A stretch of DNA of 64,000 nucleotides from Mnemiopsis leidyi (GCA_000226015.1 JH153618.1:238680-302679), one strand, 5' to 3'. Shown: positions 1 to 13,100, numbered from the stretch's first letter. The notes: generated by a model not told the origin, from the letters alone. Program-made: numbers and translations.

Positions 1-110
1 TCCCGTTCCCGGTTTATTCCCGTTCCCGGCACTTTTTGCCATTCCCGTTCCCGTTCCCGGTCCCGGTCAGAAAACCATTCCCGGTCGAGCACTGAGTCAG
101 ACCCTCCTTA
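1..110. repeat. CCCGTTCCC-type simple repeat
   Basis: The first ~110 bases consist of irregular copies of a short motif related to cccgttcccgg. It is low-complexity DNA cut by the window edge; no gene is visible here. Confidence 0.8.
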
Positions 111-184
111 TTTAACCCTCAATCACGTCTCCCGGTTATTATACCAGTGGTGTTTATTTCACTTGGTTTTCTTATTTCCAAGCT

Positions 185-300
185 TTTACTCGATTGAGTC
201 GTCCGAAATAGATTGCATAGGCAAATGCCCTTACTCTTAGCGAACTCCTCTAGGATTGGCGGATTTGGTAATCGAACCCCTGCACCCTGTGCCCTGATCT
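185..300. repeat. Dispersed repeat, copy 1
   Basis: This stretch shares a diverged core (around agattgcataggc and the following ccct/ctcct positions) with 55367-55425. Two separated copies show it is dispersed. On the minus strand a box-B-like ggttcgattacc occurs, but no convincing A box is placed upstream of it, so I do not call it a tRNA-derived SINE. Confidence 0.4.
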
Positions 301-313
301 CCTGCATAGAAAG

Positions 314-392
314 TTGACGCGAGATTATATCCGTCTAACGTTCTAACTAAACGTTCAGCTTTAGCTGCGTGAGTCGGGTATCACCGCGACAA
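314..392 (+). mobile_element. 79-bp mini TIR element, copy A
   Basis: The sequence runs from TTGACGCGAGATTATATCC to GGGTATCACCGCGACAA. Its two ends are imperfect inverted repeats of each other (consensus TTGWCGMGRTKATAYCC). It is flanked directly by catagaaag at 305-313 and 393-401, a 9-bp target-site duplication. The same unit recurs at 519-654, 60131-60225, 60248-60325 and 60392-60473. It is too short to encode anything and must move with enzymes supplied elsewhere. Confidence 0.75.
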
Positions 393-518
393 CATAGAAA
401 GTTGCGGTGGATATAATATCAGTACACCAACAACCCCTTCGTATTAGTTACAAAGACTAGCTGATTTTTGCCTATATCTATATATTTATACATTTTCCTT
501 TAATTCACTAAGATATTC

Positions 519-654
519 TCGTCGCGTGATATAACGGTGATATAGCGGTGATACCCGACTCACGCAGCTAAAGCTGAACGAGAACGGTAGACGTTAGAAC
601 GGTAGACGTAACAACAGTAGACGTTGGAACGGTAGACGGATATAATCTCGTCAA
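519..654 (-). mobile_element. Mini TIR element, copy B, internally expanded
   Basis: This is a reverse-orientation copy of the 79-bp element, lengthened to 136 bp by repeats of an aacggtagacgt motif in the middle and duplication at the gtgatata end. It is flanked by agatattc at 511-518 and 655-662, an 8-bp target duplication. The internal expansion shows that this copy has diverged after or during insertion. Confidence 0.7.
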
Positions 655-820
655 AGATATTCTTGCTTAATTATTATCTTTCTTAGTAATCTCTAAGAAA
701 AGCTTTAATTATGAAACACAGATCAAGTTGTGTAATCCTTCACAGAAATAAACAACCGGTTTTGAGGACCAGGATGTTACATTATGATGTTTAATGTCTT
801 CATGTTAACTAACTTTGGCC

Positions 821-853
821 TGTGGCCGTGACAGTAGGTTATCAACCTACAAT
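821..853 (+). repeat. Hairpin motif GTAGGTT-AACCTAC, copy 1
   Basis: A ~33-nt sequence containing a 7-bp self-complementary stem (gtaggtt/aacctac) next to a ggccgtgacag segment. Near-identical copies lie at 59739-59773 and, inverted, at 60987-61021. Here it stands alone with no visible partner. Confidence 0.6.
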
Positions 854-1494
854 TGAATGTCATGATCCCGTCCCCAGACTTGCTCCTCAGAATTAAATTA
901 TTCAAAATCTTGAATACTATACTAGTAATCTTAAACCTTAAGCCATATATACAAATGAAAATATAAAAATATCTTTAATAGTAAGGTTCACAATTAAGGG
1001 GGAATTTAAAAAATTTAGCTGGTTGATTTGGCTGTACAGGAACTAATAACACCTTGATGGGCATTATTTTAGGAAATCACTAAAATAAACTTATTCCGAT
1101 AATTTGAAAAATTTTTGGATATCTATAATGCATAAACTTATACTTGACCGTTTCTCATTGATACCTTCGTTATCACATTTGAAGGAAAACTTTTTTAAAT
1201 TGACCTCCTGGCATCCGTCTTAAGTTTCTAAGTCCCTAAATTCTATTTTTCATGTTAACTAACTTTGAAAGCTTCACACACTACTGTGAAATGTCAACTA
1301 TCTTAAATCTTTGCACACTGGTAAAGGACAGCAAAAGAAAAATGTTAAGCCCCAAACCAAAACACCAGGGTCATGTAAATTATGTTCCTGAAAAGTGACC
1401 TTCTATCTGGCATTAAGACAACTCAACAGTGGCTCTTACAATGTTTAGTCTTCAGTAGAAATTTGGCAGAAAAGTTGCTACTCTTATTTCAAGG

Positions 1495-1783
1495 AGTGGC
1501 GTAACGACCACCCCTGCTTACCACGCTAGCGGAGGGGTGGCTCCTTAGGGGGCGGCACAGTACCGCCCTACGCATGATCTGGCCACTCCGAAGTAGCTGA
1601 AGAGTGTAATAGCTTACTGGGAGCTACCTGGAAAATATGTTCCAAAAAACTAAATAAATAGTGCAGTTATTAAACATGCGATTTTGCTAGTCGCGCAGTT
1701 AATCTTGCTGAATTGTCCCATACTTTTATAACGGGTTTGCCCCCCTGGTGTAGCTGGGGCTGCCAGGGCATCGTTACGCTGCT
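1495..1783. mobile_element. Possible MITE with two GC hairpins
   Basis: The ends agtggcgtaacga (1495-1507) and tcgttacgctgct (1771-1783) are inverted repeats with two mismatches. Inside are two GC-rich hairpins, ccacccct/aggggtgg and gggcgg/ccgccc (about 1509-1575). There is no coding content. The family is not recognised. Confidence 0.45.
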
Positions 1784-2249
1784 GAGCTGAATACTCACAC
1801 CCTAGTGTAGTAACTTATATTAATGTAAAATGTGAGTATGCTGCTTCAAAATTCTACACAAATTTGAGTTGGTTGTAATTGTGGGTAAAGTTTCGCCACT
1901 GATTTCAATCTTTCTCCTTTCCTTAGAAACATACTTTACCTGGCATCAACATTTTTGATGCCATTAAGGTGCCTTAAGTTCCTGCTTTCTACACTTCACC
2001 CATGAATTGGAGTTGAATTGAGAGGCCAAAAACATATCTATGTTGGCATGCTTTGATAAAAAGATTAATTTCAAAACTCCTCCTGGCCTTATTTGTTTTT
2101 AAGTGAAGCAAGGCAAAACCAAGAGAGAGGGCCTGGCAAGACTCTTCATTGAATTCACATTGTTATGTTTTGTAATGCCAGGATTGTTTTGTAATGCCAG
2201 GATTGTTATGTTTTGTAATGCCAGGGTATGTAGTAATGCCAAGGTATGT

Positions 2250-2726
2250 AAATTATCACTACAACGATGGGCAATTGCCTGCACACACAAGGGGAAGTTT
2301 TAAAGAATACGGTGTTTTAACGGTACATGGAGTTATTGTGAAAAATGCACTCTTGCTTATGCATAAGATCAAGCACTTTCCGCAAACTGTGCCTAAGTCG
2401 ATAAAAATCTTTTTCCAAGCAGCATTCCCACATTCTATTCCAATCAAGAAACAAGCTCAGAGTGGCCATCGACCTATGGCAGCGGTAAATTTAGGCAATC
2501 TCTATTTTTCAAAGGACCCCTCTTAGCCATAACTGATCTAAACGCTGAAGTTACGTGCCCACCTAGCTTATTCTTAATAAATATCTATAAGTCAAATGCT
2601 AAGAGTGTTTTAATCGAACATCAATCTAGAAACAGTGATAACGAAGACAGTTCTAGCTGGCCCTCTTTCTTACTGAACAACATCCCGGGCTTGAAGAAAT
2701 CGCAACGCATACAGCACAGAACATGA
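2250..2726 (+). mobile_element. LINE (non-LTR retrotransposon) ORF2 C-terminal remnant
   Basis: Reading forward, about 90 codons from ~2250 to 2515 include KEYGVLTVHGVIVKNALLLM and HKIKHFPQTVPKSI, followed after a one-base frame change near 2515 by GPLLAITD and, near the end, SFLLNNIPGLKKSQRI, stopping at 2724-2726. This hydrophobic, Lys-rich pattern is what I know from the extreme C-terminus of LINE reverse transcriptases of the CR1/L2 type. The reverse transcriptase and endonuclease regions are absent, so it is a 5'-truncated dead copy. Short duplications of ttttgtaatgccagg lie just upstream (2166-2230). The family assignment is from memory of the pattern only. Confidence 0.5.
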
Positions 2727-3485
2727 ATAACGATAAATAAGATCACTAACACCCCAGCACTAAAATCAACATAACTTTACTATTTTACTGCCACCCAACA
2801 TCCGATCAGACCCATGACGGTAATTATAGTGCTTATCTTCATTACACGTAAACCATAATTAATGATATTGCGTGTAAACTGCATGTCTTTCTAAATGCCG
2901 TGATATAAAATTACACAAAATGCATCGCACGTTCTTAAACTTGTGAGATATTTAAGAAAGACAGTGTGTCAAAAGTTTTTTAAAAAATATTGAAGTGCTG
3001 GCAAGCAATATGTACTTAAATATTTAAATAATGTGTGAAAATTTAACGCTCCTAATACCATTAATTCATTTTCTTTGATATTGATTTTTGTGTACCATAT
3101 CTATTTGAGATATAATTGATTATATCATATTTTAATAAAACGATTTAGAAGCCCGTAGTGGTGCCTTGGGGTTTTCAATCAATCATGTCAACAGTGTATT
3201 CTGTGTTTGAATATTCTCAGAGGAGCACCATACAAATATGAGTCACTTGACTTAGTGCCATATCTGCCTCAGTTAAACTAATTATTCAGTTATACAAATT
3301 GAGCTGCAGTTAATCTAAATTGAGCTGCAGGCATATTGAGCAATATTAAATCTTTGGCCAAGCCAAACTGTAACATGCATTTATAATTAAAATAGAAATT
3401 TACACCTTTTTTGAACTCTTCTGATGAAAACTACACTTGAAGTGTGCCATTCTCAGTTAATTATAATCACTTTATAATTTTAAGC
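2727..3485. other. Intergenic region before PSMD11
   Basis: AT-rich DNA with no supported gene. It should contain the PSMD11 promoter, but I see no clear TATA box or initiator. A short duplication of attgagctgcag occurs at about 3299-3330. Confidence 0.5.
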
Positions 3486-5733
3486 ATGGAAGAGCTTGAG
3501 CATGCATCTAGCATTGAACTGAAAGATCCAGAGGAGGCTTTAAAGCTGTACTATTCTATTACCAACCAGTCTGTGACTGCAGATGATGAGGCAAAAATCA
3601 AAGAAGTGGAGCTGGCCCTCAGCTCAATGGGTTTGTGCTTTAAACCTAAACATGACTGAGTTGTCATGCTTTGTCTATAATCTACTTCCAAATATCTATG
3701 TCAAAATAAATTTTTATGAATGAGAATATTATTATATAAGTCTTCAGGACATTTTAACCTTCGTTATTTCAGGTAAGCTCCTTGCTAAACAAAACAAAGC
3801 AAAAGAACTAGCCAATTTGATAAAGTCCATCAGACCCTTTCTTGGCATAGTCAGCAAGGCTAAGGCCAGTAAGATTGTTAGAGAACTTGTGGACACTTTT
3901 CTCGACATGGGTAGTAAGACTGGTCTTGAAATTCCCCTTTGTCTTGAATGCATTGAGTGGGCTAAAAGGTAACAATTAATCTATAGTGCAAGTAGCAAGT
4001 GCAGTGTATATTGTATCACATTCAAATATGTTTAATACAATGGACCAGCGATTGGCATATATTGATTTAATCAGATTGCAAGATGCAAATATTATACCCC
4101 AGGCCTTTTTTTAATTATCAGGAAAACAAAAATTTTGAATCATAAAAAGTTCTAAAAGCATTTAGTATTCATTTGAAAAAATTAATTTTTTTAGTGAAAA
4201 ACGAACATTCCTTACTCAAGCATTGGAAGCACGGTTAATTCTGCTGTACCACTCCAATGGTGATTACACTCAAGCTTTGAATACTGTAAACCGAGTCATG
4301 AAAGAGTTGAAGAAAATGGATGATAAACAACTCCTGATGGAAGTTCAGTTGTCAGAGAGCAAGGTGAGAGATAAGACTTTTCTGCTTCAAGAATGCTTTA
4401 TTAGGTTACCTGATACATAAGATATTGGGATCTTTTTCTCTTTTTCTAAAAACCAATTCAAACAGATAGATTGGATGTTAATTTAACCGAGGGTAACCTA
4501 AATTAAAAAGCTTCTGTTTTCCTAAAAATCCACCATCAGGTTTATCATACACTGGGAAATGTTCCTAAAGCTCGAGCTGCACTGACGTCTGCAAGGACGA
4601 CCGCTAACTCTATATATGTACCCCCGAAACTCCAATCAGCCTTGGATATGCAATCAGGGATCTTGCATGGCGAGGAGAAAGATTTCAAGACAGCTTTCTC
4701 CTATTTCTACGAAGCGTTTGAAGGTTATGACTCTGTGGAACACCCCTTTGCTCTGGATGGTCTTAAGTACATGTTGCTCAGTAAGATTATGCTGGGAGCC
4801 CCCGATGATGTGCAATCTCTGCTCACCGGAAAGATGGGTCAGTAAACTAGGTTTTTCACGTTGTGACTGTAGCGGCTAGCTAACACTATTGAGCTTTTTT
4901 CAACTATCAATTCTACAGTCGCACTGTTAAATATAGATGGTGTACACTCTCTGATGGGGTATACAATATAAAAAACAAACTTAGAATTTAAACCTATTTT
5001 TATAGTTTAATTCCAGTCAATCATTGGCCCGAAATTAAAATTTTTTGCTGAACCATTTAAAGTGCTATAGTGCAAGATTTCCCAGGATTGAAGTATTCTG
5101 GCCGTGGAATTGATGCCATGAAAGCCATCGCTGACGCCGGTAAAAAAAAGGGACATCTCTATCTTCAACGAGACTATTGCTGAATACGATGATGAGCTGA
5201 AGAAAGACCCTGTAGTTCAGAACCACTTGAAAGCTCTCTACGACAACCTCCTGGAGAAAAACTTAGTAAGAATAATCGAACCATACTCCCGAGTTCAGAT
5301 TGCCCATGTCGCTGAAACTATCAGCCTTCCCTATGACATCGTGGAGAAGAAACTCTCACAGATAATCCTTGATAAGAAGTTCTCAGGTATGTTTTGTAGA
5401 CTAGCTGACTCCATCAACGACACCACGACCTACCTGTCGGACTTCTTTTGAGACGATCATTCGTTTTACTTTCGCTGATTATCCCTAACTGCATCGGCTC
5501 GATGTATTGTGATAGGAAACAGCATAAAAATACTTGAGAATTCCAACCAGTAACCAAGTCACCGAAATAGTACATTTTATCTTTTACCAGGTATTCTGGA
5601 TCAAGGATCAGGTGTGTTGATTGTATACGATGGATCGGAATCTGACCAAACTTACACCTACGCTCTTGACACTATAACGCACATGGGAAAAGTTGTGGAC
5701 GTTCTGTTCAAGAAGGCCCAGAAGTTGTCGTAG
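3486..5733 (+). CDS. PSMD11: 26S proteasome non-ATPase regulatory subunit 11 (Rpn6)
   Basis: Encodes the Rpn6 subunit of the proteasome lid, which clamps lid, base and 20S core together. Exons by homology and GT-AG rules: 3486-3630, 3773-3968, 4195-4363, 4540-4837, 5086-5386, 5591-5733; about 416 residues against 422 in human. Family landmarks are [17 protein letters not shown] and [10 protein letters not shown] (exon 2), [16 protein letters not shown] (exon 3), [14 protein letters not shown] and [11 protein letters not shown] (exon 4), and the C-terminal PCI part with [20 protein letters not shown] (exon 5). The ATG at 3486 fits the known N-terminus ([18 protein letters not shown]). One oddity: exon 5 has a run of eight A at 5142-5149 where seven would keep the frame, so as written the gene has a +1 frameshift. 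Since both sides are strongly conserved, an assembly indel is more likely than a dead gene. A 46-bp tandem duplication begins at the stop codon. Confidence 0.95.
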
Positions 5734-5821
5734 CTGGTAACCAGAGCTATTAGTGGACTTGTCCTTCGTTCACTGGTAGCTGGTAACCAGAGCTATTAGT
5801 GGACTTGTCCTTCGTTCACTG
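5730..5821. repeat. 46-bp tandem duplication over the PSMD11 stop codon
   Basis: A 46-bp unit beginning gtagctggtaaccagagc is present twice, perfectly, at 5730-5775 and 5776-5821. The first copy begins at the last base of the final sense codon and includes the tag stop, so the duplication covers the stop codon and the start of the 3' UTR. Confidence 0.95.
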
Positions 5822-7166
5822 GCTGAACGGATAGTATTTGCAAGGTCTCTTTTGTATATTTTCAGGACACTGAATAATTGCAATTATATGATAATTTGAT
5901 TTGCATAATTGTATTGTAAAATTTAGTATAAAACTTGGTTTATTTACTGTCTCTGTTTGATCGTTATAACCACAGAAAATATAGTATCCGCTAACCGTAG
6001 TAATCTCAATCACTTGTAACAGCTACATTTTCACTACCATAAGGGTTTACATTCTACCTTACGAGCTACTCTCATATGTTGAAAATGAATTTTATCTACT
6101 TATGTGACCAATTTAATTCTTGAGGTATTGTGCTCCACCTCATTGTTATTTATAATTTAACGCAGTATGATACTGCGCTGCCATTAAATTAATGAACTGT
6201 CTAGGCCTTGCAGGAATAGTTATTGCTAATAATAACATGCTACGTAAGGCAATCATTTTCGATATTGACATTTTCAAACTTGAATCATATGACCTAATGG
6301 CTAAAACAGTGGCTAAATCAACCCTCTTGATAGATTCCCGTGCATAACACCTTACAAATATGACTCATGAGTTTCAGCTCAGTATCCTGTATATGTATTT
6401 AGATCCCGTGGCTAAAATCCCATATTCGCCAGCCTTTATCACAACGACCTTAACTTAACTATGCACAGGGCCAGTTGATTGATCGCGATGTATCCATTTA
6501 AGTCGAACCTGTAATATATGAAGGTGTGCCGTGAATTCTTCCGGCTTATTGAGGCCCCTCACGCAATATCACATTGCAACGTTGACCAAATATAGGATAA
6601 TGAGAAAGACAATATTAGGTATATAGTCCCTCATATACCCACCCATTCAGCCTGTGGCTCAGTATGTGAATCTATATATGCGTCGATTTGTGAATTGTGA
6701 TAGTGGGTCGCCTTCTTCACAACAATCTCATGTTTGTGCTGTGACAATAGATCGCTGTTATTGTTATGACTGTTATTTCTTGCTGGCTTTAGTTGAAGAA
6801 GGCCGAATCCTTTTACTGAGGACTGTAAGATTTGCAGCGATTCCGCTAACTTCAAATTTGATAGTTCTTGATGAACAAAAAACATTCATTCCAAGGTGCT
6901 GGAGCACATTCTGCTGTCTTGCAAGTTGCAGTGCTGGGTTTATCACATCACGTGTATTTGTGTACATACGACCCAGCTAGGATTTTACATTCAGATTTCG
7001 AAATGTGAAGGACACTCATACTGGTTAACTTTCAAATAAATTTTTACCCGTAGCGTTATATTATTGTATTTTATGCTATGTACCGAAACCTTGATCCTGT
7101 AAATTGCGATGTTGGTAGAAAATCATATTTTGACCTATGTCTTCTGTCTAGTAGAAATATGAATGG
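5822..7166. other. Intergenic region, PSMD11 to tankyrase
   Basis: Contains the PSMD11 3' UTR and the tankyrase promoter. Overlapping open frames on both strands at 6631-6980 (84 and 108 codons) show no recognisable domain and look like chance. No RNA gene or element recognised. Confidence 0.5.
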
Positions 7167-10100
7167 ATGGCTAACAGAAGTAACCGGACATTGCCCCGTG
7201 GAGGCGTGAGTTCGGCAGGAAACGAGGCTTTCGACGCGTGTCGGAACGGCAACCTTGCTCTCATCAAGAAACTTATAAACACTACTAATGCTAACATAAA
7301 AGATAAGAGTGGAAGAAAGTCAAGTCCTCTTCACTTCGCTGCGGGTTTGTTTCAATTTCTATTGGAATTTTCTACTTTTCTAATTGCTTGTAGTTAATTG
7401 CTTGTAGCTGAAACTGGCACTTTCTCTGACCACACCCCTTTTCTCAGCCTCTTTAAGTTGCATTATAAGCAATTTAGCGGTTACTGTAAGTGACTTGTAC
7501 GTGTAGCTTTTTAAGGTATGATCGCTCACGGCGACTACCTCTTCACTTTTTAATTTGATTGCAAGTCTTGGAAAAATTATGAATGACTCATACGTAGTAC
7601 ATCTTTGTACTTTGGTTAGTAAGGATTTCAATTCAATATGCTTACATCCACTATGGCATGGATGAAAAAAAAACGAATAAATTTATGATGTTTATGATGT
7701 CTATGGATGTGAATTGAAAACGGCGCTAAAATTATTGTTAACCTTGTGATTTTGTGGCGGGAAAAGTATAGCTGTTGGTTGTTTGCTTACTGAATATCAG
7801 GTTCTTGATCTTTTATTCAATCATGTCTGGTATTCAACTTAAAACTGGTTGCATTCTTTATTTATAGCTTAAAGCTTAGAACAGTTAACACGGTAAATAT
7901 ATATGTTCAAGCGCATTCCAATAAATGAGCTATAACTTTGTCCACTACGCAGGTTTTGGAAGAAAGAATGTGGTCGAGTACCTGATACAATGTCTGGCAG
8001 ATGTGCAGGCAACTGATGACGGTAAGAACAGTCTTACTCCGCAAAGTTATTTTCCTTACATTACTCCGCAAAGTTATTTTCCTTACATTAATCCGCGAAG
8101 TTATTTTCCTTACATTTCTTTTTGTGCCGCGTTTTCTTGTACCATGTTGTCTTTTAATAAATTCACTTAATTTTTACTAAATACTGTATTATGGTAACAC
8201 AAGTTGACAGTCAACAGTTTCAGATCATAGTTTCTATCTAAGTCAAGGCCAGGCTGCTTTAAACTTCGGCAGATAGAGTTACAATAAAGCTATACATATA
8301 ATATAATAATATCATGTCTATTTTAAGATATTGTAACTCGCTTGTTCGGCTTCAAGTCCAATAACCGGCCCTAATACTTCTGCGACTTCAGGACACAAAA
8401 AAACATTGCTTTTTGGTTGTAGTTGCGCTAGATGCCAACCATAGAGTTATACACCCATGGGCATAATATATAGCTTTACAGGTCACAATATTTTTAGCGC
8501 CAGGTGGGCTGTAAAATTTGCGCCCATTCTAGTGTTTGATGATAGTACATGATTTCAATTACAAATTTTGGCGGTTTATACGCCCACTAAACAATGAAAC
8601 CATGGACTGCTACCACTGCACAAGCTTGATTCTATTTTTAGCAGTACACGTTATACGCTACAATGCAATATACTGTGGCGTTGAGACAATCTAGTACTGT
8701 CAATCTAGTACTGATGAGCTGGGATTCAACTATAGTACCTGCTTGCTCTTCCGAACTTCATCTAGATACAATTTATGATGAATTGTATAATTGATAATCA
8801 AATTCACAATTGACAATCATTTACCACATCTACAATTAGTACAATAGTTCAATGTACAATAGTTCGAATTTACAATAGTTTGAATGTACAATAGTTTGAA
8901 TGTAACTTTGTCAGATCAAAATGAACAGACTTGGGAAAAAAGTTTACTGCTCTTTAAACTGCCAACTCAACAGTCTAAAAGAACTTAAAACTTGTTCTAC
9001 CATGAATCTACCCGAACAAAACTTGTCCACTGTTAACTGCTAACTGTTACTTTTATCTCAGGTGGACTGGTGCCCCTTCACAACGCCTGCTCCTTTGGGC
9101 ACAGCGACGTAGTCTTGCTGCTGCTAACGCACGGTGCAGATCCTAACGCGCGGGACAACTGGAGCTACACGCCCCTGCACGAGGCTGCCATCAAGGGAAA
9201 AGTGGACGTGTGTATCGGTATGTTGGCCTGGGAATTTTTCTAAGATAGTTGTCTGTACGTTGTTGTCTGACTAGTTGTCTAGAATAGTTGTCTGTACGTT
9301 GTTGTCTGACTAGTTGTCTAGAAAAGTTGTCTGTACGTTGTTGTCTGTCTAGTTGTCTAGAAAAGTTGTCTGTACGTTGCAAGGAGCTCAAATTTTATTT
9401 TTACTAAAAAAGTCCAATTTTGTCATGAAAATGTTACATGTACCAGAATTATATTTCTTTGATAGAGACAAGAGATACTGCTCCCTGCTGCTTACGTTTC
9501 ATCTATTGTGAGAACTGCTGCAGTAGAGGGATCATTCCATCCTCCCTGTCTGCAGATTATAGCAACTTCGTGTGTCCCATCATTCATGTGCACCGTCATA
9601 CCACTTGGACACTCTCCAAACTTCACGTTACAAATGTTAAAGGTGATAGTTTATCGTGTTGTCACACCAACCGGTAAGTGGAGCTGTCATCCTGTGTGGT
9701 AAACTGACATCTCCCCCTAGCCACACCGTCCCGGCAATTCCCACAGGTAGAGCTATTTATTAATATGAACTGAAATAAATTACGTTATTGGGTATATTTA
9801 TCCGACCTGCCTGGGTGGCCTTGCTATGATTCCTTGAAGTTGTTCTCTTAATGTCTTTACTATGCACATCAGCTATATGGTTTGAATTGATTTGATAATT
9901 TCAGAATGACAGAGCAGCCACTTTGATCCATCAAAAGTCTGATTATTGGTGCCTTTGTTTTCTTTGGCAAACACACATTTTTCACAGCACACAGCTTTAG
10001 TTTGTACGATGACACACATTACGCAGGAAACATTCACACAATCTTGTTGCTGTCCACCGGACGTTTGACGGATAATCCTCGTGACTACACTGCCTGATAT

Positions 10101-13100
10101 CACCACACTGCCAGCAAAGTGACAGCATGATCAAATTGATCAACTTCTAATACCGATATCATCAATATGTCAGCTCAGTTGATCACGACTTAATGGATCA
10201 AACCTTCATTTTATAAGTTAGTGAGTAGCGTCGTGATGGGACCAAGCTTCAAGTGTTGATGTCATTTTACTGTTTTTCTATAGAACTTGCAGGCAAACAA
10301 TTTCAACAAAAGTTGATCGGTCAAAAATTTGAGGTAGCTTACCCTCCCAACCTAAGGGTTTTATCAAAGAGAGCATCAACTGTCGCGATTTAGCTCAAAG
10401 ATAAATTTGAATGGATTTATAACGTCATCAAGATCGGACAGGTTGATGAGTTGCACCGCTTGTTCAAGTGTTGACGTCATTTTACTGTTATTCTATAGAA
10501 CTTGCCGGCAAACAATTTGTCAGCAAGCTAAATTATATAGCTCTGTTGTCGAGAAATTTGCAGTATGATTAATGTAGAAATTATATGGGAAGTAGTAATT
10601 TACTTCGCGAGTTGAGGAAGAATTTAAAGGAAGACTCCTGTAATGGACCAAAAACAGCTGTCAGATCATTCTAACTTTTCATTCTTGATCCTCCAAAAAC
10701 CAGAGCATCTCAATACAGAGACTGGGGATGTAAGGCACTTACCGAGTCTTACTCTACTCCCTGGAATCTAACCAATTGTTTACAGTGACTTTGATCCTTT
10801 TACCTGAAACCCTGTCTAAGGCCGATTGGTCAAAAATTGAGGAAGTCTCACCCCCGCGCCGCACGACCTAAAGGTTTTATCAAAGAGAGCATCAACTGGT
10901 ACCGCAATTTAGCTCGAAGTTAAATTTGACGGGGTTGATGACGTCAGCAAGATATGGCAGGTTCTGACGCACAAGGTTTAAGTAGCTGTTTAGCCGTTAC
11001 AGAGCTGATGTAGATTTGAAAAGCTGATATCGGGAATCAGAGACGTGGTTGGTAAAGTTCTGAGGTATACGATGTGTTTGATCTAGATTTTAGGGGTACC
11101 TATTTTGTAGATCGTTAGATCTTTAGCTTATAGATCTGTCTCTTCACAATCCTCCAACCTCAAAATTTCTGGTATCTGGACTTTAAATTTCAAAGCCATA
11201 AGGTGGCTTAGTGCATAAAGAATTATTCACTTTCCACAAGATCAAAATGATATCATTTTCCAACTTTGAGGAAATATTTGGATATCCGGATATGAAGTTA
11301 TGAACAGGAAACAGCCGCCAAAACTAGTGTAAATTTTTCCGATTAGATATTTGAGCGATGATGGCTCGAGAACGTTTTATGAGACCATAGTTTATCTTAT
11401 AACGACTTCTGCAATTTGCAAACCTACTACAAGTCATTCCGTGCCTTCCAATCCTTGTGCTCCAACGCCGAAACGTCCTACCTTCGTTGGCGGTATCCAT
11501 CTACGGCAACCTGCGATATTTCCGTAGCCATGAGTGACGTGAGTTAATCGTTGAAATCTAACGTTATATGTTTAGCTGTCATAAAAATACTCGCGATATT
11601 TCGAGGTAATATTTAACCTTTTAAAGAAGTAAAGATATCATATCCCGACCTAAAAATAGAGCCTCAACCTTCAAGTTAGTTATTTTCGGCTCACTGTCGC
11701 ACATTTAACAACCTGCTTGGACCCCCAAAGCCGGACCCCCTCGTCTAAGGAAGTGTCACGGCCAGGTACAGAAACAGTGTTTTTTCCTGGCCGAGTGTAC
11801 TTGTGATGATTCAGCGTCTGTGTCCCGTGACAAGCCAGCCTCTCACTTTTTAACAGGTCAGCTCTTTCCTCTCTGTGTTGTTGGAGCGACCTTGTTACAA
11901 CAAAGCTGGACTGTGTTAACATGTGTCGTGATCTCAGGAATGTGCCTGTTTTAACACCAGCCTTCGAATAGTTTTCACGGAATCCAGAAATATAACTTTT
12001 TCTATGGCCACCGGAAACCTTTACTAGGAAGTGATAAAATTGAAAATCAATCCTTTAACGTGTTCGACTTTGTGCAAGAAACTGGAACACGAACAATGGG
12101 CTGATAAAGAATCACTTTAAAATGATTGATTAATATGTATCACATCCAATTCAAATTTTGGTGGATTATACTAACAAATTTTCTTCAGTGTTGCTCCAGA
12201 ATAACGCAGATCCGACAATCAAAAACACCGACGGAAACACCGCTCTCGACCTAGCCGAGCCTATCTGTAAATCTGTCTTGAAAGGTAACATTAAAATAAT
12301 AATAAGAGATGTTTTTCAAAAAAACTGTGGTTTGAGCCACGTAGTTTGAGGTGGGTGGGAGCATATATAACACTGCTTACGTATTCGTAGACAAAGACAA
12401 GAGGTTTAATAGCGGAATCGTGCAATCAATTTTTGCAGCTAAATATGGAGTGAAACAATTTCAGTTGACATGCTCGACATTATGGCAATGATTATTTAAC
12501 AAATAACCATTGTTAAGTAGCCACGCAATTTAACGTTCAACCACAACGGCAACGCCCACTCCACTGAACAATTAACTAATTAACCATGAACCGTCAACAA
12601 AATTGTGGGCGGGGGGGGGGGGAGGTAAGGCTCCGACCTTAAACAAGACACGCTCATATTTGATCCACCGTCATGGTATAAAATATTAGTGACCTTGAAA
12701 ACGGAAAACCAGAAATATGCCAATTTTCTTAATTTTGAAAGTCAAATTTTTGGTTTATATTTTATATGGTCAAAATTGATTGTACATTAGATTATGCCAT
12801 CAAAACTTAGAACAAATTTTGTGAGAAGTTGTGGTTATCTCCTCCCGTCCCCCCTTGCAGTGCTACAATCCGTTAGTTCTCGGTAGTTAGTGAAGAACTT
12901 AGAAAGGAATTAACTAAACAGTAAACAAACTAAAAACTAACGATTGTTAAAATGAAGGAGAGTACAAGAAGGACGAGATGTTGGAAGCAGCACGTAACGG
13001 AAATGAGGAGAAGCTGCAAGCACTGCTGACCCCACTGAACGTTAACTGTCACGCTGAGGACGGGAGGAAGAGCACCCCGCTACACCTGGCTGCCGGGTAC

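Noticed and set aside
1-110. Possible telomeric repeat at the window start
   Set aside because: The cccgttccc motif is irregular and does not match known telomere repeats.
255-300. tRNA gene or SINE on the minus strand
   Set aside because: A box-B-like sequence is present but no A box, acceptor stem or cloverleaf can be drawn.
314-654. CRISPR-like array of spaced repeats
   Set aside because: Copies occur in both orientations with target duplications and irregular spacing; this is a transposon pattern in an animal genome.
6631-6980. Two overlapping open frames on opposite strands before tankyrase
   Set aside because: No domain, no conserved pattern, and mutual overlap suggests chance.
7159-7166. 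Earlier ATG codons before the tankyrase start
   Set aside because: ATG at 7159 and 7163 are in other frames and reach a stop within a few codons; only 7167 leads into the ankyrin frame.
9191-9391. Minus-strand repeat protein of 66 codons
   Set aside because: Produced by a 39-bp minisatellite whose unit is divisible by three.
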